A stretch of 28,558 nt of DNA from Lachnospiraceae bacterium (lineage in GTDB: Bacteria; Bacillota; Clostridia; Lachnospirales; Lachnospiraceae): contig JAEDCX010000025.1 in assembly GCA_016293925.1 (NCBI GenBank), positions 1-28,558 on the forward strand, in the 5' to 3' direction. The notes under the pieces were generated by a model, which was not told the origin of the DNA, searched no databases, and was given only the letters and a program-made list of their open reading frames with translations. The translations under genes and the position numbers were made by a program. How positions within the stretch are numbered: the stretch's first letter is position 1; each line of letters begins with the position of its first letter. This document shows, piece after piece, positions 1-7,295 of this stretch.

Positions 1-1
1 C

Positions 2-676
2 ACGGTGAACGGTGTTCTCGCATACCACCTGTCCGATATGGATGCAGACGATGTGTGCGAGATGATTGTTTTTATTTCCGTTCCAGAACAGGTAGACCTG
101 GAAGATAGTACGATTGATACTCAGGACATCTATGCCGTGGTATATGAGGTTGACGGATATGATGTATATGAGGCAGATTCCATCCTGATCGACAGACAGT
201 GGTTCGGCGCATCCGACTATGAGTTTGACAGAATTTTCTCCATTCAGTCAAACGGCATGCAATACTATGGTATCGACGTCGAATACGAACAATCTCTGTT
301 GACGGACAGTGAATTTATGTCCATAACGCTCTTATCTTATGACGGAAACTCCATTGTCACTCTGATTCATGAATTCGTGAATGGATCCGACGAAATAGAC
401 AATGATGTTTTCGATTTCGTTGCGGAAGATCTCTATTCCATCGGATTGACTGAGGCTGCAAACGGAATTGATGACGGTACCTACAGTCAGTTGAACTTTA
501 CCGCAGGTGAATATACAGATTCTGGTCTTGACCTCCTCTTCGTCGCATATGGACGGAACAGTTATCTTGATGACATGGATACTTTCCGTAGTGATGTATA
601 TAAGGAATTCCAGAAAACCGGTGATCTGAGTCTTCTCGGTACGGTTGATTATGAGATCATCACATACTCCTACTAG
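2..676 (+). CDS. C-terminal part of an acidic protein of unknown function
   Basis: The reading frame is open to the left edge of the window, so this is a 3' fragment of about 224 residues and its true start is not visible. The GTG at 5 is probably internal. The visible part is strongly acidic (many Asp and Glu), with no obvious membrane segment or Cys-rich motif. The first residues (YHLSDMDADDVCEMIVF) resemble the Asp-rich 'D.D.D' strands of secreted beta-propeller or FG-GAP-like proteins, but this is a weak similarity by eye. Together with the acidity it suggests a secreted or surface protein. The next gene (MscS-like) starts 93 nt downstream on the same strand. Function is unknown. Confidence 0.6.
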   Translation, partial: TVNGVLAYHLSDMDADDVCEMIVFISVPEQVDLEDSTIDTQDIYAVVYEVDGYDVYEADSILIDRQWFGASDYEFDRIFSIQSNGMQYYGIDVEYEQSLLTDSEFMSITLLSYDGNSIVTLIHEFVNGSDEIDNDVFDFVAEDLYSIGLTEAANGIDDGTYSQLNFTAGEYTDSGLDLLFVAYGRNSYLDDMDTFRSDVYKEFQKTGDLSLLGTVDYEIITYSY

Positions 677-769
677 ATCAGTTCACCCAACCAGATGCTT
701 CGGCTGCAGACGGATTTCATTCCACTACCATCCGCCCTGCAGCCATAGCAAGAGAAAGAAGGAATATCT

Positions 770-1666
770 ATGAAGAAAAACAATCCGATCAAAAATGTTA
801 TTAAGTTAGTTGTCGGTCTTGTCATCATGATTGCATCCGGCGTTGCCGGAATCCTAAGCGGCACCTTTGATGACGTACACGACATCACCAGCATGATCCA
901 TGTGGATGCACCTACGATTCTGAAAGTCATCGTAATGATTGCTTTCTTCGTGGCACTGAATGCGGTCGTCCAGTTACTGCTCCACGCAATCCACGGCAAG
1001 AAGAACCGCACCAACACATTGATCACCGTACTATCCAGTTTACTGAAATACGTTTTCGTTCTGGCCGGTCTGTGCTGGGGACTGTCCCTGCTGGGCGTGA
1101 ATGTGGGAACGATTTTCGCAGGCATCGGAATCTTCGCCCTGATCCTCGGCTTCGGTGCAGAGAATCTGGTATCCGATCTGGTGACAGGCGCATTCATTCT
1201 GTTTGAGAATCAGTACAATGTGGGTGACATCGTGGAACTGGACGGTTACAGAGGAACCGTTGATTATATCGGAATCCGTACCACCGGCATCCGTGATGCA
1301 GGCGGAAATGTGAAGATCATCAACAACTCCGATATCAAGAATATCATCAACCGTTCCGAGAGAGGGTCCGTTGCGGTATCCATCATCGGCATCTCATATG
1401 CCCTGAAGCTGGATGAAGTAGAGGCCAAGATCCCCTCCATACTGTCCAAGATCAAAGAGCGAAATGCGGATATATTCTGCGGCGAAGTGAATTATCTGGG
1501 CGTGGAGGAATTAGCGGATTCTGCCGTCGTTCTGAAATTCATGGCAGAGGTTCATGAGAGTAATATTTTCCGCGGAAGACGTATTCTGAATCGTGAATTG
1601 AAGGTGTTATTCGATGAAGAGGGTATTGAGATTGCTTACCCGCAGCTGGATGTACACATGAAATAA
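770..1666 (+). CDS. MscS-family small-conductance mechanosensitive channel
   Basis: This is a 298-residue membrane protein of the MscS family, whose members open under membrane tension and release solutes on osmotic downshock. Three hydrophobic segments are visible at about residues 9-28, 52-78 and 88-140. The last contains the Gly/Ala-rich pore-lining helix (GTIFAGIGIFALILGFGAEN). It is followed by the family hallmark VSDLVTGAFILFENQYNVGD and a beta domain with RGTVDYIGIRTT and GNVKIINNSDI, then a C-terminal alpha/beta domain. The length is typical of the short MscS class. The start is supported by AGAAGG about 8 nt upstream. The next gene begins 10 nt after the stop with its own AAGGAG, so the two are probably cotranscribed. 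Confident in the family; the ion or solute preference is unknown. Confidence 0.93.
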   Translation: MKKNNPIKNVIKLVVGLVIMIASGVAGILSGTFDDVHDITSMIHVDAPTILKVIVMIAFFVALNAVVQLLLHAIHGKKNRTNTLITVLSSLLKYVFVLAGLCWGLSLLGVNVGTIFAGIGIFALILGFGAENLVSDLVTGAFILFENQYNVGDIVELDGYRGTVDYIGIRTTGIRDAGGNVKIINNSDIKNIINRSERGSVAVSIIGISYALKLDEVEAKIPSILSKIKERNADIFCGEVNYLGVEELADSAVVLKFMAEVHESNIFRGRRILNRELKVLFDEEGIEIAYPQLDVHMK

Positions 1667-1676
1667 GGAGAGCCCT

Positions 1677-2945
1677 ATGACAGATGAATTTCATTGTGCT
1701 CCGGCACCAGACAGCCGGGACGAATTCAATCACTCTCATCTGGAATATACGGCCAGTCACCAGGAATATGGCAGCGTAGGGGAAGAATGTTTCCCCCTTG
1801 GGCAGGAATATCCTGACGCTGGACCGGAGAATCACATTTCCGGCGACGAATTCCATTCATCCCAGCCTTATGAGCCATCGGGAGATGCTGCCAGACAGGA
1901 GAACGAAAAACGTCACAGTTTCATCCGCCGTGCAGGATATCTGGTTGCGGCTGCCGCAGCCACTGTCATCATTATCGAAACAGCGGATATCCCGCAGAAA
2001 CCGGATGCTGTGGATCCGGTGAATTCGGAACTGGTTGCCGATACCGACGACCCGGAACCGGTTGACACCACTGATCCGCAGACACCTGTGGATGTTGCCA
2101 CCGCGGATTACGGTTTCCTGAAACCATACCTGGATGAGATTTATTCCATGATCCGGCAGGATCATTATTTCGCATTGTCAGAATACATAAACAAACAGAC
2201 CCAGGTTCTGTATGAGGAATTGGAGGATTATCCCGGAACCGCCGACCTGATCTACACTGCAGACGGTGTCTATGAAGCGGAAGACGGACAGACGGACTAT
2301 TTGATGCGCGTCACTTACCGGAATACCGGCGAAAAATTGAATTCTGCAGGATCCAGCCTCGAATTCCAATTTTTCACTGCAGACAGTTTTACCTCCGGCC
2401 AATATCCCAACAGCCGTATTGTCTATTGTGACGGGATGTTAGTGCAGGCATTGCGGGGCGATTTCACGGGTACCGACTGTGCCGACGCCCGATACGAGGA
2501 GTTCTGGTATCAGGGTTCCGGACAGATATATCCTGTCTACTATATCACCGGTTCTGTCGAAAATGGTCATTTCACCGGTTCCGTGACCGAGAATACCTAT
2601 GCGCGCAATCCAATTACAATCCGTTCGGATCAGCATACGCTGAATGATATTGCCTATGCAGCGCATCGATTCTTTGATCTGGATGCAAACGGTTGTCTGT
2701 ATCTGCCGAACCTGACATATCTGTCATCAGAGGATGGGCATTACGCATTTGAGGTTTTCCAGGATACCGATTACCGCTATTTCCTGGAGTACAATTCCTT
2801 CAATGACAGCTGGAGTCTCTGTGTCAGAGAATTCCCCGAACATCCGGAAGCAAACAATATCTACTACGCGTGCTATACGGTTAACGGAGATACCACAGAC
2901 GAACTTTTCCCGATCGTGCCTCTGACGGAGATGCTTACATTCTGA
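1677..2945 (+). CDS. Single-pass membrane protein of unknown function with a large extracytoplasmic domain
   Basis: This 422-residue protein is not recognised. A hydrophilic N-terminal region (residues 1-84) carries recurring acidic-aromatic motifs (DEFH, DEFN, LEY, QEY, GDEFH). A basic patch (EKRHSFIRRAG) comes next, then one Ala-rich membrane helix at about 86-102. An Asp/Pro/Thr-rich linker (about 108-142) leads to a C-terminal domain of about 275 residues, which is presumably outside the cell by the positive-inside rule. The C-terminal domain is rich in Tyr, Phe and Asp and has no enzyme motif that I can name. The ATG at 1677 has AAGGAG 6-10 nt upstream and follows the mscS-like stop by only 10 nt, so translation and transcription are probably linked. 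A role with the channel, such as sensing envelope state, is only an inference from position. Confidence 0.8.
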   Translation: MTDEFHCAPAPDSRDEFNHSHLEYTASHQEYGSVGEECFPLGQEYPDAGPENHISGDEFHSSQPYEPSGDAARQENEKRHSFIRRAGYLVAAAAATVIIIETADIPQKPDAVDPVNSELVADTDDPEPVDTTDPQTPVDVATADYGFLKPYLDEIYSMIRQDHYFALSEYINKQTQVLYEELEDYPGTADLIYTADGVYEAEDGQTDYLMRVTYRNTGEKLNSAGSSLEFQFFTADSFTSGQYPNSRIVYCDGMLVQALRGDFTGTDCADARYEEFWYQGSGQIYPVYYITGSVENGHFTGSVTENTYARNPITIRSDQHTLNDIAYAAHRFFDLDANGCLYLPNLTYLSSEDGHYAFEVFQDTDYRYFLEYNSFNDSWSLCVREFPEHPEANNIYYACYTVNGDTTDELFPIVPLTEMLTF

Positions 2946-2978
2946 ATATAAGAGCGGAAAGGTTCGCAAAGAAAATGA

Positions 2979-3010
2979 AAAGCCACAGGGGAAACATCCT
3001 CTGTGGCTTT
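2979..3010. terminator. Bidirectional hairpin terminator between convergent genes
   Basis: Arms at 2979-2992 and 2997-3010 form a 14-bp stem with one G-U wobble and a 4-nt loop (AACA). The arm ends are AAA/TTT, so the hairpin can act in both directions. On the minus strand it is followed by CATTTTC, on the plus strand by GTTATAAC. It lies between the stop of the + strand membrane protein (2945) and the stop of metG (3078). Confidence 0.8.
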
Positions 3011-3077
3011 GTTATAACATTCCTTCATGGCAGATAGTCCTGCCGTTTCACGGATCCGCCCTATCCTTCCTCCGGAT

Positions 3078-5054
3078 TTAGCAGATCTCCGCCCCTGCGG
3101 GCATCTTCTTTTCGGGTGTCATCAGTGCCAGATTACCCTCCGCATCCTCTGCACATAATAACATTCCTTCGGACAATACGCCTGCCAGTGTTGCGGGCTT
3201 TAAGTTCACCAGAACCATTACTTTTTTCCCAACCATCTCCGCGGCGGAGTAATGCTGTTTGATTCCGGACACGATCTGTTTTACTTCTTTCCCGATCTTC
3301 ACCTTGGAGCACAGAAGCTTCTTGGACTTGGGTACCTCCTCACAGGCAATGATCTCACCTACCTGGAACTGCAGTTTCGCAAAATCATCATAGGTGATCT
3401 CCGGTTTGGCTTCGATCGTAATGCTGTCGTCCTCTTCTTCCGCGGCGGCAGGCTCTGCTGTGGCAGCCTCTGCATTTCTGGCTGCGTACATTGCCTCCAC
3501 CTTCTCATTTATTTCTTTGGCATCCAGACGGGCAAAGAGAATCTCTGGTTTATCCGTTACCCTGCTGCCGGATGGATAGAGACCGAATGTGTTAAGTTCA
3601 TCCAGTGTGCGGATGGAAGTATTCAGCTGCTCTGTGATCTTCCTTGCAGTGGAAGGCATAAAGGATTCTAAGAGGGTTGCGCCGATGCAGATACTCTCGG
3701 TCAGATTATACAGCACGGTTGCAAGGCGGTCATGCTTCGCCTCGTCCTTCGCCAGTACCCAGGGCTCTGTCTCATCAATATATTTGTTGCAGCGCTTGAA
3801 CAGGGTGAATATCTCTGTCAGTGCATCCGCAACGCGCAGCTCGTTCATCTTATTCTTTACCTTGGTCACAGCCGAGACAGCCACTGCCTTCAGTTCCTCA
3901 TCCACGGTATCCGTGACATTCCTATTCTCTACAACGCCGCCGAAATATTTGTTGCTCATGGAAATGGTTCTGTTCACCAGATTGCCCAGTGTGTTGGCAA
4001 GGTCTGCGTTGATTCTCTCCACCAGAATATCCCAGCCGATGTTCCCGTCATTCTCGAAAGGCATCTCATGCAGGACAAAATAACGTACCGCATCCACGCC
4101 GAAGAAGTTCACAAGATCATCCGCATAGATTACGTTTCCTCTGGATTTGCTCATCTTGTTATCACCCTGGAGAAGCCATGGGTGTCCGAACACCTGCTTG
4201 GGCAGAGGCTCCCCAAGAGCCATTAAGAAAATCGGCCAGTAGATGGTATGGAACCGGATGATATCCTTACCGATCAGATGAAGGTCAGCCGGCCAGTATT
4301 TCCTGTAGTTCTCGCCATGGTTACCGTCTACATCATATCCCAGACCCGTGATGTAATTGGTCAGTGCATCCAGCCACACATAAACAACATGTCTGTTATC
4401 GAAATCCACCGGGATACCCCACTTGAAGGAGGTTCTGGATACACACAGATCCTGCAGTCCCGGAAGCAGGAAATTGTTCATCATCTCGTTCTTACGGGAA
4501 ACCGGCTGAATGAATTCCGGATGGGTTTTGATATGCTCAATCAGGCGGTCTGCGTATTTGCTCATCTTGAAGAAATACGCCTCTTCCTTGGCAGGCTTCA
4601 CCTCTCTTCCGCAGTCGGGACATTTCCCGTCCACAAGCTGTGACTCTGTCCAGAAGGATTCACAGGGCGTACAGTACATTCCCTCGTAGGATCCTTTGTA
4701 GATGTCCCCCTGGTCATAGAATTTCTTGAACATCTTCTGAACCTGCTTCTCATGATATTCATCCGTTGTCCGGATAAATTTATCGTAGGATGTGTCCATC
4801 AAATCCCACAGCCCACGGATCGTACCGGATACGTTATCCACATATTCCTTGGGCGTGATGCCCGCATCCTGGGCTTTCAGTTCAATCTTCTGCCCATGCT
4901 CGTCGGTTCCCGTCTGGAAAAAAACATCGTACCCTTCCGCACGTTTGAATCTGGCAATACTGTCTGCCAGCACGATCTCATAACTGTTACCGATATGTGG
5001 TTTACCGGATGTATATGCGATCGCTGTCGTAATGTAATATTTTGGTTTTGACAT
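3078..5054 (-). CDS. metG: Methionyl-tRNA synthetase
   Basis: Charges tRNA-Met with methionine in the cytoplasm, using ATP. The protein has 658 residues. The class I signature HIGN is at residues 20-23 and the KMSKS loop is exactly KMSKS at 300-304. The connecting domain holds one zinc knuckle with C128, C131, C145 and C148 (CTPC...CPDC). An anticodon-binding helical domain follows. An Ala/Glu-rich linker (about 530-550) leads to a C-terminal tRNA-binding (EMAP-like) domain at about 555-658, as in the long dimeric bacterial enzymes. The ATG at 5054 is preceded by a strong AAGGAGGA. Upstream lies a methionine T-box leader (see 5130-5500), so expression should rise when tRNA-Met is uncharged. 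It is convergent with the mscS-side genes and shares the terminator at 2979-3010. Confidence 0.98.
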   Translation of the reverse strand: MSKPKYYITTAIAYTSGKPHIGNSYEIVLADSIARFKRAEGYDVFFQTGTDEHGQKIELKAQDAGITPKEYVDNVSGTIRGLWDLMDTSYDKFIRTTDEYHEKQVQKMFKKFYDQGDIYKGSYEGMYCTPCESFWTESQLVDGKCPDCGREVKPAKEEAYFFKMSKYADRLIEHIKTHPEFIQPVSRKNEMMNNFLLPGLQDLCVSRTSFKWGIPVDFDNRHVVYVWLDALTNYITGLGYDVDGNHGENYRKYWPADLHLIGKDIIRFHTIYWPIFLMALGEPLPKQVFGHPWLLQGDNKMSKSRGNVIYADDLVNFFGVDAVRYFVLHEMPFENDGNIGWDILVERINADLANTLGNLVNRTISMSNKYFGGVVENRNVTDTVDEELKAVAVSAVTKVKNKMNELRVADALTEIFTLFKRCNKYIDETEPWVLAKDEAKHDRLATVLYNLTESICIGATLLESFMPSTARKITEQLNTSIRTLDELNTFGLYPSGSRVTDKPEILFARLDAKEINEKVEAMYAARNAEAATAEPAAAEEEDDSITIEAKPEITYDDFAKLQFQVGEIIACEEVPKSKKLLCSKVKIGKEVKQIVSGIKQHYSAAEMVGKKVMVLVNLKPATLAGVLSEGMLLCAEDAEGNLALMTPEKKMPAGAEIC

Positions 5055-5129
5055 CTCTATTCCTCCTTATGAATTGCGCACCCTCACGGATCGTTTCCTG
5101 CTTTCCTGGACGAAGTTCCCTATGAAAAC

Positions 5130-5162
5130 AAAAAAACTTCTCACCCGTGACCGGATGAGAAG
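5130..5162 (-). terminator. Rho-independent terminator of the T-box leader
   Basis: On the minus strand, CTTCTCA and TGAGAAG arms with an inner CCG/CGG pair form a hairpin at 5162-5137, followed at once by seven T (5136-5130). It lies directly after the T-box sequence and about 75 nt before the metG start, as expected for the switchable terminator of a T-box leader. Confidence 0.92.
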
Positions 5163-5500
5163 ACGCTTGACCGTGTTACCACTTCTCTTCATTCCCTTCT
5201 TGCGAAGAAAACCTCTGTCGGTATCATTCCGAAGAACCGCTCTGCAGGACGTCCGTTTCCTGTCCGGACCACTCTGCCTCCGCTTCCTGCGAAAATAATA
5301 CTCACCGCTGTAACAGGCGGATCCTGTCGTACTCTAACCCTCCGGCTCGGTACGCTGCTCAGAAGCCATCTTCCATCTGCCCCGGTTCTGTTCCTCCCAG
5401 CAACGGTTGACCGGGCAATCGGTGATCGTATCACCAACCATTCTCCTCGACAACCATGGAACATTCTCTGGAAAACCTCATCAAATGTACTCTCTTCGTC
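5130..5500 (-). ncRNA. T-box riboswitch leader (methionine specifier) of metG
   Basis: Read on the minus strand. Stem I starts at about 5500 with GACGAAG, followed by the AGTA bulge (5491-5488). A distal loop region GGTTGGTGATACGATCACC lies at 5439-5421. The 3' side of the specifier loop reads GAA-G-ATG-G-CTTC (5373-5362). CTTC can pair with GAAG of the 5' strand, which frames ATG (5369-5367), the methionine codon, as specifier. The T-box AAGTGGTAACACGG is at 5184-5171. Its TGGT (5181-5178) would pair with an ACCA tRNA end, as expected for tRNA-Met with discriminator A. A strong terminator follows. Known T-box logic: uncharged tRNA stabilises the antiterminator and allows read-through into metG. 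Stem II/III details were not folded. Confidence 0.9.
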
Positions 5501-5528
5501 AATGCGTTTCCTACTATGGAATGAATTA

Positions 5529-5557
5529 AGCCTATCACATCCCATACCGTTCGTCAA
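5529..5557 (-). promoter_or_regulatory. Candidate promoter of the metG T-box transcript
   Basis: On the minus strand, TTGACG (5557-5552), a 17-bp spacer and TAGGCT (5534-5529) would start RNA near 5522, about 22 nt before stem I of the T-box. The -10 is weak (3 of 6). It lies just past the stop of the MATE gene. Confidence 0.45.
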
Positions 5558-5559
5558 TC

Positions 5560-6915
5560 TTAATTTTTCCGGTGTACGATTGCTTTGGTCTTCCATTTCC
5601 CGGAGAGATACCGCCCGGTTACAATGATTCCCGTCACCGTCCAGGTGGAGACCGTTGTCCACCAGATACCCATCACCCCGATCTGGGGAATCATAGTCAG
5701 CGGATAGGCAAAGCCCACCCGACAGGCTACCTCCACAATACCGTTGAGCAATGCTGCTGCCGTGTCTCCGGCACCGTTCAGCACACTTCTCGCCACGTAT
5801 ATCATACCCAGCAGGAAATAGAAGCATACATTGATCCGAAGCGCTCTCACGCCCAGTTCAATAACCGGTTCCTCGCTGACGAAAATATGCATGATTCCCC
5901 TGCCTCCGAAAAAGCCGATCGGAAACAGAATCAGACTAAACACGCCGCAGATCAGCATACCCTTACGGAATCCCTTGCGTACCCGGTCAATATTGCCTGC
6001 ACCCATATTCTGCCCGGTAAATGTGACAAGTGCCGCACCCAGAGAGGAATAGGGCTGCTGGATCAGCTGGTCGAAACGGCTGACTGCCGTGTTCGCTGCA
6101 ATCGCAATCTCCTTGAAGGAGTTCACAACCGCCTGGAGGGCGATGCAGGATACCGCGATCATGGAATTCTGCAGGGACACCGGAATGCCGATGCGGAAAC
6201 ACTGCCGGATCAGCTTTCTGTCCGGTTTGTAATACTCCCTGGAGATCCGGAAATACGGAATCCGCTTATATGCGTAGATCAGACTGCCGATGGCGGAGAT
6301 CATCTGTGCGATAATGGTTGCCAGGGCAACGCCGAATACACTCCAGTCGAATTGTACCACAAACAGAAGATCCAGTCCGACATTGATGGCACTGGCCACA
6401 ATCAGGAAGATCAGCGGCGTAACGGAATCGCCAAGCGCCCTCAGAATCGAGGATATCGCATTGTATGCCGCAATCGCAATGATTCCGATACAGGCCACTC
6501 TCATGTAGAGCACCGCATCCGCAAGCAGCTCTTCCGGCGTGCCGAGCGCACGCAGAATCACCTCTGCAAGCCCCGCGCCCAGTGTACTCATCACAACCGC
6601 TACCGACAGCACGACATAGATTGCATTACCGATTGTTTTTTTCACATACCGCTCGTCCCCGGCCCCGATATACTGAGCCACGATGACGCCGATACCGGCA
6701 CCCATACCGAATGCAAAGCTGTTGAAAAAGAAGCAGATGGAACCGGTGGCGCCCACCGCCGCCAGGGCATTGCTGCCTTCCTGCTGTCCGATGACAATGG
6801 TGTCCACCATATTGTATAATTGTTGAAACAGATTCCCGATCAGCATCGGAATCGTGAATACGATCAGTTGTTTTAAGATCGGTCCCTTGGTCATATCCAT
6901 GGCTCTTCGTTTCAT
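5560..6915 (-). CDS. MATE family multidrug/drug-cation exporter
   Basis: This 451-residue polytopic membrane protein belongs to the MATE family, which exports drugs or metabolites in exchange for Na+ or H+. The N-terminus MDMTKGPILKQLIVFTIPM and the following LIGNLFQQLYNMVDTIVIGQ are hallmarks of the NorM/DinF-like branch in Firmicutes. About twelve hydrophobic segments arranged as two repeats are evident. The start at 6915 is supported by AGGAG 8 nt upstream; an internal ATG at codon 6 or 8 is possible but has no better ribosome site. No neighbour shares its function: metG follows with its own promoter and leader. The substrate cannot be told from sequence. Confidence 0.93.
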   Translation of the reverse strand: MKRRAMDMTKGPILKQLIVFTIPMLIGNLFQQLYNMVDTIVIGQQEGSNALAAVGATGSICFFFNSFAFGMGAGIGVIVAQYIGAGDERYVKKTIGNAIYVVLSVAVVMSTLGAGLAEVILRALGTPEELLADAVLYMRVACIGIIAIAAYNAISSILRALGDSVTPLIFLIVASAINVGLDLLFVVQFDWSVFGVALATIIAQMISAIGSLIYAYKRIPYFRISREYYKPDRKLIRQCFRIGIPVSLQNSMIAVSCIALQAVVNSFKEIAIAANTAVSRFDQLIQQPYSSLGAALVTFTGQNMGAGNIDRVRKGFRKGMLICGVFSLILFPIGFFGGRGIMHIFVSEEPVIELGVRALRINVCFYFLLGMIYVARSVLNGAGDTAAALLNGIVEVACRVGFAYPLTMIPQIGVMGIWWTTVSTWTVTGIIVTGRYLSGKWKTKAIVHRKN

Positions 6916-7295
6916 ATCCGCACTCCTGAAGATCCTTCTTCCAAATTGTAATTTTCTCTTTCTGCTTCCTCATATTAGTGGATTCATTTTCTCTTTTCCA
7001 TGTATTATCTTGTACGTTAAATGGATAATTCTGAACGTGGAAAAGAGCAGCCTGTCCGACTGCTCCATCCGTGTGAGGAAAAAATAAGTTGTTATGGAAA
7101 AAGTATAGGAAAGCGATTAAAAAACGGTTTCTCAATACTGTCATTGTTAGTCGAAGCCACATGACACATTGCGCGCAATTCATGTTATCCGTCCGTGACT
7201 TCATTGGATAAATTTAGTATATCCACAAATTGTGTCCATTGTGTGTTCAGAATCTGAAGGAACTATAAACGATTCATGAAGAAATCCTATCCCCA
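6916..7295. other. 380-nt intergenic region between the MATE gene and the ABC permease
   Basis: No convincing gene is present. It holds the candidate terminator at 7041-7065 (minus) and a perfect 12-bp palindrome ATTGCGCGCAAT (7168-7179), flanked by CATGA and TCATG in imperfect symmetry. The MATE ribosome site is near 6924-6928. I could not identify a convincing -35/-10 pair for the MATE gene. Confidence 0.6.
7041..7065 (-). terminator. Candidate terminator downstream of the ABC transporter operon
   Basis: On the minus strand, GAGCAGTC (7065-7058), loop GGACA and GGCTGCTC (7052-7045) form an 8-bp stem with one G-U pair, followed by TTTT (7044-7041). It lies 230 nt past the permease stop and 126 nt before the MATE start. 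It could end the ABC operon transcript or act as an attenuator ahead of the MATE gene. Confidence 0.5.

Noticed and set aside
5572..6819. Long open frame (about 415 codons) antisense to the MATE gene
   Set aside because: It mirrors the codon structure of the real gene, has no recognisable domain and is rich in His, Arg, Cys and Gln, as expected from a shadow frame.
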